Counted from the stretch's first letter, positions 25,601-32,595 are shown. The stretch: 64,000 nucleotides of DNA from Candidatus Bathyarchaeota archaeon (GCA_018396705.1 JAGTQZ010000004.1:1-64000), one strand, 5' to 3'. The notes: generated by a model not told the origin, from the sequence alone. Program-made: numbers and translations.

Positions 25601-25861
25601 GCCTTCATGTTCTATTATTAGCCGTCCGAAAACCATTGTAGCGCTGGCTATGCTATTTTGATATTCTACCTCAATTTTCAAGTAAACTCTCCTGCTGCCA
25701 GGGTAAATGTTTGAAGTGCCCGCTGAAGATCTGGCATAATAACTTCTTATAGCGAAATCTGAAGAGTTTCCAAAAGCTATTTCGTTGATGAGCGTGTATG
25801 TAAACTGTAATGTGAAAACCGCAATCAACATGATGATTAAGATTTTCTTTAGAGCTTCCAA
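22637..25861 (-). CDS. Large membrane-anchored surface protein with COG1361-type repeats
   Basis: A 1074-residue protein with an N-terminal signal segment (ILIIMLIAVFTLQFTYT) and a C-terminal TM anchor (WVIVAGVIVFLVVSILLIY) followed by a short basic tail. Between them are at least five repeats of an S-layer/CARDB-like beta-sandwich domain. Each repeat contains a pattern such as PYPEISLRVVDSYFSPAAYPG, VPLTLRFANKGRYPVWGVTV or YEGSVGPYTYGAHLMIMVRN. It is wedged between the ABC ATPase and permease genes. It is probably the extracellular partner that gives the exporter its specificity, or an envelope scaffold it acts on. Confidence 0.85.
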   Translation of the reverse strand: MEALKKILIIMLIAVFTLQFTYTLINEIAFGNSSDFAIRSYYARSSAGTSNIYPGSRRVYLKIEVEYQNSIASATMVFGRLIIEHEGISFSSGSDISSPARFNGSVVREVSFGMVVTFEYLLDFSESLPQGDHALTLNITYLRGTTQLYDLHSNEIKINVSPYPEISLRVVDSYFSPAAYPGSVDTNLYVVLENNGSTINSAYFKLTSLNGFTVKNPRASTGLVNKGERFTLTFTGISIPSNASVGTYTAVIFADCSARTEDDVTYSKNTTLTASVNVEAPPPEEPVMLAFVNTLYNGEPSPLLPSARGVVLRIYLVNRLPEAINTMIVNATFPEGITLRAISGTYINGMTAGGTCFVDLTVDVSPNMNLTKRNGILDIIYFKIVGGSSFPMNQTVFFPINIESPHSHISELTLVEAYWGSPDPAPVYSTSRYVPLTLRFANKGRYPVWGVTVNAFSQHLTPIKDSEVCATTVASGGSCTAILYFDINTTSPTVTVKVSASYLFTEFGTHISLVRNFTTFLPVENYPASESVLSLISAGWQNNFNVFPKTSNTTYQVTLANRAPYSLGGINLKFKLPYGITSKGQSEATAYIEGPVRSLATFTASFTISVGDVPPGSYNANLTVDCILLSGGPGVRCVEEFDVQIMVNDDNSALEHVETRWYEGSVGPYTYGAHLMIMVRNVYVDGLRGVVLELELPNGFRNAVNNSTRVKTPPLSVQLPQQLQTLDLTEILNAFLSAQYANPTQTYSRGDILTFMASLNIFNVEVGDYKFNGTLSYIDSWGGNREIQLTVPVTVLGRAGYIEVAVNKSVSVKSRYVNTTLTIVNHGSTPMYDAYIVVSPYQGNPTLIASPAVNYIHRINPDEPCTIPLTLAYNPLGFYTQTGAASYITYGPVPLMVSVVYRDASGYYRTFNNSVTIVVEPFIELVIRSVKATGTNVSSTVTGTIINYGSSTAYRVEVELKIGDTAASENIGDIGPGEEIAFRVDINEYNENAILTVRYYNIFNEEESKEISVTIAKREEAVSPTAEEEKWPIERWVIVAGVIVFLVVSILLIYRMMKKTRIEGSMPPEMMGQR

Positions 25862-25888
25862 GGCTTACTCCCCCCTAAAGGCTGGTTT

Positions 25889-26623
25889 TCATTCCTTGCT
25901 TATAAGGGATTCCGACTTTTTAGCAAGGAACTCACCTCTAATTTCTCCGTCTCTTATGACATATATTTTATCCATGCAGTTCGCCACCTCCGGATCATGT
26001 GTAACAACAACCACGGTGTGGCCAGCCTTATTGAGGTTTAGGAAAGTTTCCACCACCGTTTTAGCTGAGGCTCTGTCCAAGTTGCCAGTCGGCTCGTCAG
26101 CCAACAAAACAACAGGTTTTCCAACAATGGCCCTAGCTATCGCGACCCTTTGTTGCTGTCCACCGGAAAGCTGGTTTGGCTTTTTGTAAAGCCAACTTTC
26201 TTCTCCACCCGCTTTGGATAACGCGTCTAGGACCATCTTTGCCCTTATACTGCGTGGTATACCTCTAGGTATAAGAGGTAACTCAATATTTTCAAATACT
26301 GTTAACCTGTTGACAAGGTTAAACGTTTGGAAGACAAAACCAAGTTTAGTGTTGCGCAGATTCGCCAGAGTTTTGTCGTCAAGCCTTGAAACGTCAATTC
26401 CGTCAAAGAAAATCTTGCCTTTCGAGGGTCTGTCCAGGAGCCCTATCATGTTTAGGAGGGTCGTTTTCCCGGAGCCTGAAGGCCCCATTATGGCGATGAG
26501 CTGCCCATTATACACTTGAAAATTCACTCTTTTTAAAGCCACACTTGAAATGGCGCCAACTCTGTATTCTTTGTAAACGTCCACTAGCTGAATTATCGGT
26601 TTTGTCTCCGTTTTTTCTTGCAA
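25889..26623 (-). CDS. ABC exporter ATP-binding protein, LolD/MacB type
   Basis: A 244-residue ATPase with Walker A GPSGSGKTT, Q-loop FQTFNLVNRL, signature LSGGQQQR, Walker B VLLADEPTG and switch His VVVVTHD, all in the spacing of the LolD/MacB family. The start is TTG 26623 with GAGG upstream. It is the first gene of the operon with the 1074-residue surface protein and the MacB-like permease, driven by the divergent promoter region shared with the TRAM cluster. Confidence 0.95.
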   Translation of the reverse strand: MQEKTETKPIIQLVDVYKEYRVGAISSVALKRVNFQVYNGQLIAIMGPSGSGKTTLLNMIGLLDRPSKGKIFFDGIDVSRLDDKTLANLRNTKLGFVFQTFNLVNRLTVFENIELPLIPRGIPRSIRAKMVLDALSKAGGEESWLYKKPNQLSGGQQQRVAIARAIVGKPVVLLADEPTGNLDRASAKTVVETFLNLNKAGHTVVVVTHDPEVANCMDKIYVIRDGEIRGEFLAKKSESLISKE

Positions 26624-26670
26624 TTTTAAGCCTCACACCGTCGCTGGTATTAAGCCTAATAAGATGCCAT

Positions 26671-26680
26671 GTTATATACT
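26671..26680 (-). promoter_or_regulatory. TATA box for the ABC exporter operon
   Basis: AGTATATAAC on the minus strand predicts a transcript start near 26649, some 25 bases before the TTG start of the ATPase gene. It faces away from the TRAM-cluster TATA box about 25 bp further on, forming a compact divergent promoter. Confidence 0.45.
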
Positions 26681-26696
26681 GTTTACTCTAGCAAGA

Positions 26697-26703
26697 TTTA
26701 TAT
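26697..26703 (+). promoter_or_regulatory. TATA box for the TRAM cluster
   Basis: TTTATAT centred at 26700 predicts transcription from about 26725, which is the first base of the long hairpin that precedes the first TRAM gene. The 5' UTR would be about 90 nt. Confidence 0.5.
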
Positions 26704-26724
26704 GCATGGATGTTGTCTGTACAA

Positions 26725-26789
26725 ACAAGCCTCAGCCTAAAACTCAGTGTTTCCAGCGAGGCACTTGAGTTTTCGGCTTGAAGGCTTGT
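26725..26789 (+). promoter_or_regulatory. Long imperfect 5'-UTR hairpin before the first TRAM gene
   Basis: The arm 26725-26749 (ACAAGCC...AACTCAGTG) pairs with 26762-26789 (CACTTGAG...GGCTTGT) over roughly 25 base pairs with a few bulges, around a 12-base loop. It begins at the predicted transcript start and ends eight or nine bases before an AAGGA ribosome site. The size and placement suggest a cis-acting RNA element, perhaps bound by the TRAM protein itself or melted by temperature. This is inference. Confidence 0.5.
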
Positions 26790-26814
26790 TCCGCGATAAG
26801 GACGAAAAAACAGT

Positions 26815-27099
26815 ATGCCACGAAGGCTTCCAGAAAAGACAAAAAACATTGAAAGAAAACCGCGACGGTTTGGGAGTAGTAGACGCTTCAACCCCGGTAG
26901 ACCCTATTTTCAAATGGCTCCTGTTAAAGAAAACCAAGAGCTGGAAGTGGTTATAGATGACATTGGAAGCAGGGGAGATGGCATAGCACGTATTCAAGGC
27001 TACTTGATTTTTGTTCCAAACAGCAAGATAGGTGAACGCGTCAGGGTGCGTATTCTGTCCGTCGGCGGAAAATTTGCTATCGCGGAAAGAATAACATAA
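26815..27099 (+). CDS. TRAM-domain RNA-binding protein (first copy)
   Basis: A 94-residue protein with a basic, Arg-rich N-terminal tail (about 40 residues) and a C-terminal TRAM domain from ELEVVIDDIGSRGDGIARIQ through FVPNSKIGERVRVRIL. Small single-TRAM proteins bind RNA and act as RNA chaperones in archaea, with roles proposed in cold adaptation. The gene leads a TRAM / OB-fold / TRAM cluster and is preceded by the long 5'-UTR hairpin. Confidence 0.88.
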   Translation: MPRRLPEKTKNIERKPRRFGSSRRFNPGRPYFQMAPVKENQELEVVIDDIGSRGDGIARIQGYLIFVPNSKIGERVRVRILSVGGKFAIAERIT

Positions 27100-27120
27100 A
27101 CCTAGCTGGATGGTGAATAA

Positions 27121-27411
27121 GTGAAAATTAAGGAACTGCGAAATGGAATGAAACGTGTAAATATTAAAGCCAAAGTCATAGATAAAACTACCCCACGCGA
27201 AGTCATCTCAAGGTTCAAAGACACAACTCACAAGGTGGCAACAGCCATAATCGCAGACGAAACAGGAACCGTAAAGCTGACACTTTGGAACGAGCAAGTA
27301 GATCAAGTAAACATCAACGACACCGTCAAAGTGGAGAATGGTTACGTGACAAGTTTCAAAGGCGAAATTCAACTTAACGTTGGAAGATATGGAAAACTTA
27401 CAGTCGAATAG
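27121..27411 (+). CDS. Single OB-fold nucleic-acid-binding protein (RPA-like)
   Basis: A 96-residue single OB-fold of the RPA/SSB-like type (MKRVNIKAKVIDKTTPREV, ATAIIADETGTVKLTLWNEQ, VKVENGYVTSFKGEIQLNVG). The WNEQVD and VENGYV motifs are typical of archaeal ssDNA- or RNA-binding OB domains. The start is GTG 27121. It lies 21 bases after the first TRAM gene and 40 before the second, so the three are probably co-transcribed and may act together in RNA handling. Confidence 0.87.
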   Translation: MKIKELRNGMKRVNIKAKVIDKTTPREVISRFKDTTHKVATAIIADETGTVKLTLWNEQVDQVNINDTVKVENGYVTSFKGEIQLNVGRYGKLTVE

Positions 27412-27451
27412 CTCGCGGAACGTTTTATCCACGCATAAGAGGTGAACACGT

Positions 27452-27706
27452 ATGGAAGAAAGAAGAGGGTTTGGCGGAAAGAGAGGCTTCGGAAGAGGCG
27501 GACCAAGACGCTTCCCACCAAAACCAGTGGAGATAGGCAAGGAATACGAAGTAGACGTTACAGAAACAAGTCGGCGAGGCGAAGGAATAGCCCGAATTCA
27601 GGGACTAGTAACCTTCATACCAAACACCAAACCAGGTGATCATGTCAAAATAAAAATAACAAGAATAAGCCGGAGATTCGCCGAAGCCGAAGTAGTGACC
27701 CCCTAG
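27452..27706 (+). CDS. TRAM-domain RNA-binding protein (second copy)
   Basis: An 84-residue paralogue of the first TRAM protein. A Gly/Arg-rich tail (RRGFGGKRGFGRGGPRRF) resembling RGG-type RNA-binding segments is followed by a TRAM domain (YEVDVTETSRRGEGIARIQG, TFIPNTKPGDHVKIKI). It is the third gene of the TRAM / OB / TRAM cluster. The shared RxGxGIARIQG core with the first copy points to a local duplication. Confidence 0.88.
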   Translation: MEERRGFGGKRGFGRGGPRRFPPKPVEIGKEYEVDVTETSRRGEGIARIQGLVTFIPNTKPGDHVKIKITRISRRFAEAEVVTP

Positions 27707-27822
27707 GAGAAAAACACAACAAACCAATTATCACCGCTGTTTTACACACCCTTATTTTCAACTTCAGACCGCAAAATTAATTACCGATTTTATATAAGCC
27801 CCACGGGCAAGGGTAGGCTAAA

Positions 27823-28533
27823 ATGGAAGTTGCTGAAGCAAACACTACCAAAAATCGGCATATAACAACCTCAAAACAACTAGCCTTAGCGGTTTGCTTT
27901 TCAGGCTTATACACGATCACATGTTTTATTCCTATCTTCCGAATAGTTGGTTCACAAAACTTCATAACATTAGCAGCTGTGCTTGCCCCTATAATGGGAA
28001 TTTTGTTCGGGCCTCTGGTAAGCGCAACGGCTACTCTTGTTGGCGGCTTTATAGGGTTTTTTGCAGGGGCTCTATCACCACCAAGCCTTGTCTCTGGCGT
28101 AGTTGCCGGACTATTTGCAGGCTTCCTTCAAGTGAGGAAGAGAAAATTGTGTATTTTCTTTTACATAGTCTTGCTTCTTGTTTTCGGTCTTTATCCGCTT
28201 GTGGGACCAGTTTGGCTATTTCCGCCTTACATGTGTTTTCAAGCGGTGGGGCTTTTAATTCTAATCTGGCTGGCTCGGAATAGACGCAACATAAACCTCC
28301 CTGTCAAGTTTTTGATGCTCTCCATGGCATCAACCTTGGCTGGCCAAATTGCAGGTTCCTTGACTTTCGAGGTGCTTTATTGGCCATTTATTCTGCCTGA
28401 CTTGAATGTTTGGAAGGCAATATGGCAAGCGACGACGTTCATCTATCCCGTGGAACGTATTCTCATAGCGTTTGGCTCTACCATTATTGGAGTTGCAGTC
28501 CACAAAGCCCTACAGAATGTTGGGCTCGTTTAA
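27823..28533 (+). CDS. ECF transporter S-component-like membrane protein
   Basis: A 236-residue protein with six or so TM segments. The start of the membrane part (GSQNFITLAAVLAPIMGILF) and GPLVSATATLVGGFIGFFAG resemble the conserved core of ECF-type vitamin-uptake S components. The S component binds the vitamin and relies on a shared EcfAAT module, absent here. The substrate is unknown. It is convergent with cofE, four bases apart. A TATA-like sequence (TTTTATATAAG, about 27788-27798) precedes it. Confidence 0.72.
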   Translation: MEVAEANTTKNRHITTSKQLALAVCFSGLYTITCFIPIFRIVGSQNFITLAAVLAPIMGILFGPLVSATATLVGGFIGFFAGALSPPSLVSGVVAGLFAGFLQVRKRKLCIFFYIVLLLVFGLYPLVGPVWLFPPYMCFQAVGLLILIWLARNRRNINLPVKFLMLSMASTLAGQIAGSLTFEVLYWPFILPDLNVWKAIWQATTFIYPVERILIAFGSTIIGVAVHKALQNVGLV

Positions 28534-28537
28534 GAGT

Positions 28538-29302
28538 TTAATAGCCATGGCCGAATGCGCTCATAAAAACGCATTGGTTATTAGGTAAAGCCAAATCTTC
28601 AGGACCGTAAAAACCATCATCAAACTTTAGAGGGGCTTCCTTAACAAGCACGACAGGGTTTCTTTCAGCAGATTCGCCCATGAGCAAGTGAGCGGCGGAT
28701 GCCAAGTCTTCGGCAACTGCGCGTTGCGTGATCACTATCTCTTTTCCATATAGGTCTTTTAATCCTCGATAGTCCTCTATAGGTTTAAAGCCAGCGACAG
28801 CCAAAGCGATACCTATAGTTCCCTTTCTCAACGGTATTAAGCCACTATCAACGATCATAACTGCCACCTTCTTTCCAGTTCTGCGAAGGATTTCTTCCCT
28901 TAACTGCTTGGCTGTCTCCTTAACGTTTTCAGGCCACAAAACAGCATGGTCCAATGGTGCATTCTTATTGTCTATACCTGCATTAACCGTTAACACATGA
29001 TTTTTGAGTGTTAAAACAGCCTTCTCAACACCACCGTAGATCACGTCCGCTTCACGTAATATCAACTCTGCAAACTCCTTTCGAAGAGAGAACTTTTCAG
29101 CAAGTTCCACTGCCATTTTAGAAGGTTTCACATCACCAAATTTAACAATACGACCCTGTGCATACGCCACAATCTTTGATGCAAAAACCAGAACATCATT
29201 ATCCTCCAATGGAAGCTTCTGTTCAGACAGCGCCTTCAAAACTATATCAACAAGATTGTCGCCAATTCGCACAAGTTTAGTCCTAATAGCGTACAACTTC
29301 AT
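28538..29302 (-). CDS. cofE: Coenzyme F420-0:L-glutamate ligase
   Basis: A 254-residue CofE, which adds gamma-linked glutamates to F420-0 using GTP. Family motifs include an N-terminal DVLVFASKIVAYAQGR, VNAGIDNKNAPLDHAVLWP, VMIVDSGLIPLRKGTIGIAL with the metal/GTP-binding Asp, and DLASAAHLLMGES. Length and layout match archaeal CofE without the FMN-reductase extension found in bacteria. Its presence indicates that the organism makes coenzyme F420, as expected alongside an archaeal Wood-Ljungdahl pathway. No other cof gene is in the window. Confidence 0.95.
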   Translation of the reverse strand: MKLYAIRTKLVRIGDNLVDIVLKALSEQKLPLEDNDVLVFASKIVAYAQGRIVKFGDVKPSKMAVELAEKFSLRKEFAELILREADVIYGGVEKAVLTLKNHVLTVNAGIDNKNAPLDHAVLWPENVKETAKQLREEILRRTGKKVAVMIVDSGLIPLRKGTIGIALAVAGFKPIEDYRGLKDLYGKEIVITQRAVAEDLASAAHLLMGESAERNPVVLVKEAPLKFDDGFYGPEDLALPNNQCVFMSAFGHGY

Positions 29303-29400
29303 GTGTCAATCATCACCTTACCATACAACTAATTTTACGAATCAACATTAATGGTGGGGCCGGATAGATGAAAACTTACGTTTAAATTTTACAAATCAAA

Positions 29401-29601
29401 TTATTTTTTGAGTGCTCTGGCTTTGAAGTTTGTTATGGTTATGCCTACTATTTCGTTGTCTGCTATGCGGTAGATTATTCCATCCTCAACTTCAACGCTA
29501 TCTTGGGCTTGTCTGGGCTTTCCAAAGCTTATATATAGCACATCCGCTTCTTCGTCGTAGTCCAAATCAATTTTTTCTAGGCTTACCGCAACTTTTTCCA
29601 T
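29401..29601 (-). CDS. DUF2283 protein, putative antitoxin
   Basis: A 66-residue DUF2283 protein: DYDEEADVLYISFGKP, then VEVEDGIIYRIADNEIVGIT. Small DUF2283 proteins commonly sit beside a small RNase-like partner in bacteria and archaea and are thought to be antitoxins. The gene overlaps the end of its upstream neighbour by 19 bases, so the pair is co-translated. It lies between 10-bp direct repeats, the right one at the 3' end of tRNA-Trp. Confidence 0.8.
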   Translation of the reverse strand: MEKVAVSLEKIDLDYDEEADVLYISFGKPRQAQDSVEVEDGIIYRIADNEIVGITITNFKARALKK

Positions 29602-29888
29602 ACTATTTCGCCTTTAGCCCTAGCTACATTAGAAGTGAAGTAGGCGGTTATAATAACCTTTTCTTCGCCTTTTTCACGGTAAATAACAATGAGATACTTC
29701 GGTCTAATATGGAGGTTGGCGTAAAATTTTAAAGCTTTAAACTCGCCCCTCAACCCTTTAATAATTAAACCAGGATCTTGAACCGCCATAGCTATTTCAT
29801 GCGTGTAACGTGCAACTTCCGGATGCCTACTAACAATATGATTAAGAACCTTTCTAGATATTTTTATGCTCATTGCTTTCATCTTCAT
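29583..29888 (-). CDS. Small RelE/PBECR-like protein, putative toxin
   Basis: A 101-residue protein with VLNHIVSRHPEVARYTHEIA (a His/Arg-rich helix), PGLIIKGL and a final beta pair YLIVIYREKGEEKVIITAYF, a layout like the BECR-fold RNase toxins (DUF4258/PBECR group). It directly precedes the DUF2283 antitoxin candidate with overlapping ends. ATG 29873 (fifth codon in the frame after two other Met) fits a leaderless transcript from the upstream TATA-like ACCTAAATAAT. The frame is open to 29888. The toxin call is inference from fold pattern and partner. Confidence 0.6.
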   Translation of the reverse strand: MKMKAMSIKISRKVLNHIVSRHPEVARYTHEIAMAVQDPGLIIKGLRGEFKALKFYANLHIRPKYLIVIYREKGEEKVIITAYFTSNVARAKGEIVWKKLR

Positions 29889-30091
29889 ATGCTAGATTAT
29901 TTAGGTTGCAATATTTCTAAGCTACAAGAGGTTACTTGGCTTACGTTATTTAAAAGGGAAATACGAATTAGCATTGACTTTTGTAAAATTTAAATGGTCA
30001 AAATAATCCAGCCGTCTCGTGTTAGGCAAGTTTCTTACTCTGTTTTTGCGAAGCCGCTGCATAAAAGTTACTTTGAAATTGCTTAAAAATG

Positions 30092-30264
30092 TGGGGCCGG
30101 CCGGATTTGAACCGACGACCTTTCCCCGAAACAGCCATCTGAAGGCTGTTTCTACGGGTTTCTCTACCGACCGCTCCAGAACCTCTTCACTCCGCATAGC
30201 GGTCCGCAAACCCGTGTAGACGTGTTCTGGAGCCCGTCGTCATACCTGCCTAGACTACGGCCCC
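30092..30264 (-). tRNA. tRNA-Trp (anticodon CCA) with two apparent introns
   Basis: Minus strand: acceptor GGGGCCG/CGGCCCC with A73, D-arm GTC/GAC, anticodon stem ACGGG/CCCGT around CTCCAG-A (anticodon CCA), T-arm GTCGG TTCAAAT CCGGC. The gene spans 173 nt. A 67-nt intron occupies the canonical position 37/38 (30160-30226), flanked by pairing CTC/GAG and a three-base AAA bulge. A further 37 nt lie where the five-base variable region should be (30117-30153), with a perfect 9-bp hairpin GAAACAGCC/GGCTGTTTC, suggesting a second intron of about 32 nt. Removing both leaves a normal tRNA of about 74 nt. Confidence 0.9.
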
Positions 30265-30334
30265 TTGATGGTTCGCTTAAAATCTACTTGAAAAAGAACA
30301 GATATATGTGTTATTCTTTTTGAATTAGGCGTTA

Positions 30335-30348
30335 CCGAAAAGTTAATG
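30335..30348 (+). promoter_or_regulatory. BRE/TATA-like promoter for 5S rRNA
   Basis: CCGAAA followed by AGTTAATG is centred about 29 bases before the 5' end of the 5S gene, the expected distance for an archaeal BRE/TATA. Confidence 0.4.
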
Positions 30349-30373
30349 TGGAATGGTTTAGGGTGTATTTTGG

Positions 30374-30494
30374 GGTTGCCGGCCATAGGGCGCGGGACCC
30401 ACCCGATCCCATTCCGAACTCGGAAGTTAAACCGCGCTCCGTTCCCGGCAGTAGTGTGGTCTTCGGCCACGCGAACCCGGGAAAGCCGGCAGCC
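30374..30494 (+). rRNA. 5S ribosomal RNA (solitary)
   Basis: Helix I is formed by GGTTGCCGGC (30374-30383) and GCCGGCAGCC (30485-30494). The internal CCCGATCCCATTCCGAACTC and GGAAGTTAA are the conserved loop B/C sequence of 5S rRNA. No 16S or 23S gene is nearby, so the 5S gene is transcribed alone. Confidence 0.95.
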
Positions 30495-30598
30495 CTGTTC
30501 TCACTTGTTTGTTCTAATCTTTATTTAGGCATGCCTTAAATAGTGGACACGTTAAACATATTCTTTCTCTGATGTCATAATCTGCTTGAGGCTTTGGC

Positions 30599-31412
30599 AT
30601 GTTGGAATGGCTATTGCCCTTGTTCGGCTTTATTATAAGCATTGCTGCGGCAGTTACTGGTGTTGGAGGCGGAATATTTATTGTGCCCTTGTTGACGCTT
30701 CTCTATAATTTTGAGCCGGTTGTAGCTATTGGCACAAGTTTGGCCGTAATAATTATCACTTCCTTGGCTTCATCGGCGAGTTACTTAAGACAGAAACGTG
30801 TTTACGTTAGGGCCGGGCTAGTTTTAGCTTGCTCCTCTTCTCTAGGCGGCTACACTGGGGCGGCAATTACAGCTTTTGCAGCGGTGAAAATGTGGCTTGG
30901 AGTACTTTTTGGAGTTTTTTTAATGTTTGTTGCATTTCAAATAACGTATAAAGCTTTGCGGGCAAAATCTGTGAAGGCTTCAGAAATGATTGATCCGGCC
31001 TTTGAGGAGATGCTTCTTAAAGACTTGAAACGGATGTTTTTGGGTTTGTTACTAAGTTTTTTTGGAGGTTTTGCCTCAGGGCTTTTGGGCATAGGTGGGG
31101 GTCGTCCTTGTGCCAGTTATGTGTTATTCGCTCGGTTTTTCAATTTATTTTTCGATCCCCACATCCATGTTTATAATGGTTTTTACGTCTATTTTCGGCG
31201 TGGCCAATCACTTGCAGCAAGGGCATGTTAATTCGCTCTATGCTGTTTATCTCGGCATTGGCTCGGTTGTTGGTGCTCCGGTGGGTGCCTACATCAGCAA
31301 GCGGCTTTCAAGTAAAGGTTTAAGTTTTATTTTTGCTGCCATGCTTATTGTGGCAAGTGTAAACATGATGCTTAAGAATCTGAATTTTGCATATCTACTT
31401 GGAATATCCTAA
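30599..31412 (+). pseudogene. TSUP (TauE/SafE-like) membrane transporter with a frameshift
   Basis: Two consecutive frames encode halves of one TSUP-family permease (putative sulfite or organosulfonate exporter). The first (30599-31231) holds FIISIAAAVTGVGGGIFIVP and runs to FASGLLGIGGG. The second (from GTG 31095 to 31412) continues with VVLVPVMCYSLGFS and GSVVGAPVGAYISKRL. The switch occurs at a run of five G (31097-31101): with four G the reading GGT-GGG-GTC-GTC-CTT would be continuous, giving about 270 residues. A sequencing error, a recent mutation or a programmed frameshift could each explain this. Confidence 0.85.
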
Positions 31413-31455
31413 AACTTATAACTAAGATTTTGCTAGTTTCACGGAAGGTGAGTTT

Positions 31456-32595
31456 GTGATCATCGCGGTCGTATGGGTCGTACTGCAAAGTTGGTTGTTA
31501 CAGATTCCGGGAGACCTGCTCTCCCAGATTTTCTCAGCTGTGTTCATAATCATGTTGTTTATTTCTATGTTTTACGGTCAGAGGCTTCAGCTTCATATTT
31601 GGCTCAAGGAGATTGAAGGTTCTCTCTACAAACTGAAGTATATTAGGGATGAGGGACGGAGAATAGCCATTGATGCAATTAAGGAGATTGGAAAGCCTCA
31701 AGCCGATCCTACGCCTAGGGTCGACCGTTTCCTTGAATATTTCACTATTTCGCCTCAAAGTCTTGACCCGGTTGGTATCGTTTGGAAGTTAGAGCACATT
31801 TTGGATGTTAGGGATGAACGGTTTAAGGATGAAGTTAAGCTCTTGGCGCCTTCTGCTGATGAAACACAGGTGAATAATTTAGAGAACACCCTTGAAGCTG
31901 CTATGGCTTTAAACTATATTTACAAGGTTATTAGACATTACTTTTTGCTTGGAAAGAAGACATTAAGCCTATACGTTATAATGCAAATTCAAATGATACT
32001 GCCCCTGGTGATGCGGGAGGCTGAAGCCTACGCCAGCGCCCTTAAAGCTTTTGCCTATGGCCAGCCCATAGGTGACGGGGTTGGCGCCCTTGTAGCTGCT
32101 AAGCTTATGCATGGCTACCCCATTAGAAAAGTGCCGAAAGACTGTGTTGTAGCAACTGTTCCAATAGAGGGAAGAACCGCCTATGTGATAAAAGCTGAGG
32201 GTCCAGGTGGCAACGTTGGCAAACCAGGAGACGCCATTAAAGCAATCATTGAAGAAAATGAGGGTAAAATTGCCAACATTATCATGATTGATGCTGCTTT
32301 GAAACTTGAAGGTGAAGAAATAGGTGATGTGGCCGATGGTGTCGGTGCGGCTATAGGCGGACCTGGTGTAGACCAGTTTAAGATTGAAGAAACAATATTA
32401 AAGTATCGAATACCAATAAACGCCGTAATAATTAAAGAGGACATTGGCGACGCGGTTTCCCCTATGCGAAGGGAAATATTTGAGGCTGCGGATAAAGCCA
32501 TTGAAAGGATTAAGCAGCTTATACTTGAAAGAACAAAAGAAGGTGACAAGGTTATAATCTGCGGTGTTGGAAATACGATAGGCATAGGACAGTAA
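31456..32595 (+). CDS. DUF1512 family membrane-anchored protein
   Basis: A 379-residue archaeal DUF1512 protein: an N-terminal TM segment (about 10-40), a helical region, and a conserved C-terminal domain with IGDGVGALVAAKLMHG, AEGPGGNVGKPGDAI, GVGAAIGGPGVDQFKIE and IICGVGNTIGIG. The glycine-rich loops suggest nucleotide or metabolite binding, but the function is not known. GTG 31456 follows GGAAGGTG. The next gene starts 18 bases downstream, and the two may be co-transcribed. Confidence 0.88.
   Translation: MIIAVVWVVLQSWLLQIPGDLLSQIFSAVFIIMLFISMFYGQRLQLHIWLKEIEGSLYKLKYIRDEGRRIAIDAIKEIGKPQADPTPRVDRFLEYFTISPQSLDPVGIVWKLEHILDVRDERFKDEVKLLAPSADETQVNNLENTLEAAMALNYIYKVIRHYFLLGKKTLSLYVIMQIQMILPLVMREAEAYASALKAFAYGQPIGDGVGALVAAKLMHGYPIRKVPKDCVVATVPIEGRTAYVIKAEGPGGNVGKPGDAIKAIIEENEGKIANIIMIDAALKLEGEEIGDVADGVGAAIGGPGVDQFKIEETILKYRIPINAVIIKEDIGDAVSPMRREIFEAADKAIERIKQLILERTKEGDKVIICGVGNTIGIGQ

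Noticed and set aside
30117-30153. A second tRNA nested in the tRNA-Trp gene (hairpin with seven-base loop TTCAGAT)
   Set aside because: The hairpin resembles an anticodon arm, but no separate acceptor, D or T arm exists. A second intron explains it better.
31095-31412. Independent gene for the second half of the TSUP protein
   Set aside because: It lacks a ribosome site and continues the first half exactly in sequence; a one-base shift restores a single reading.
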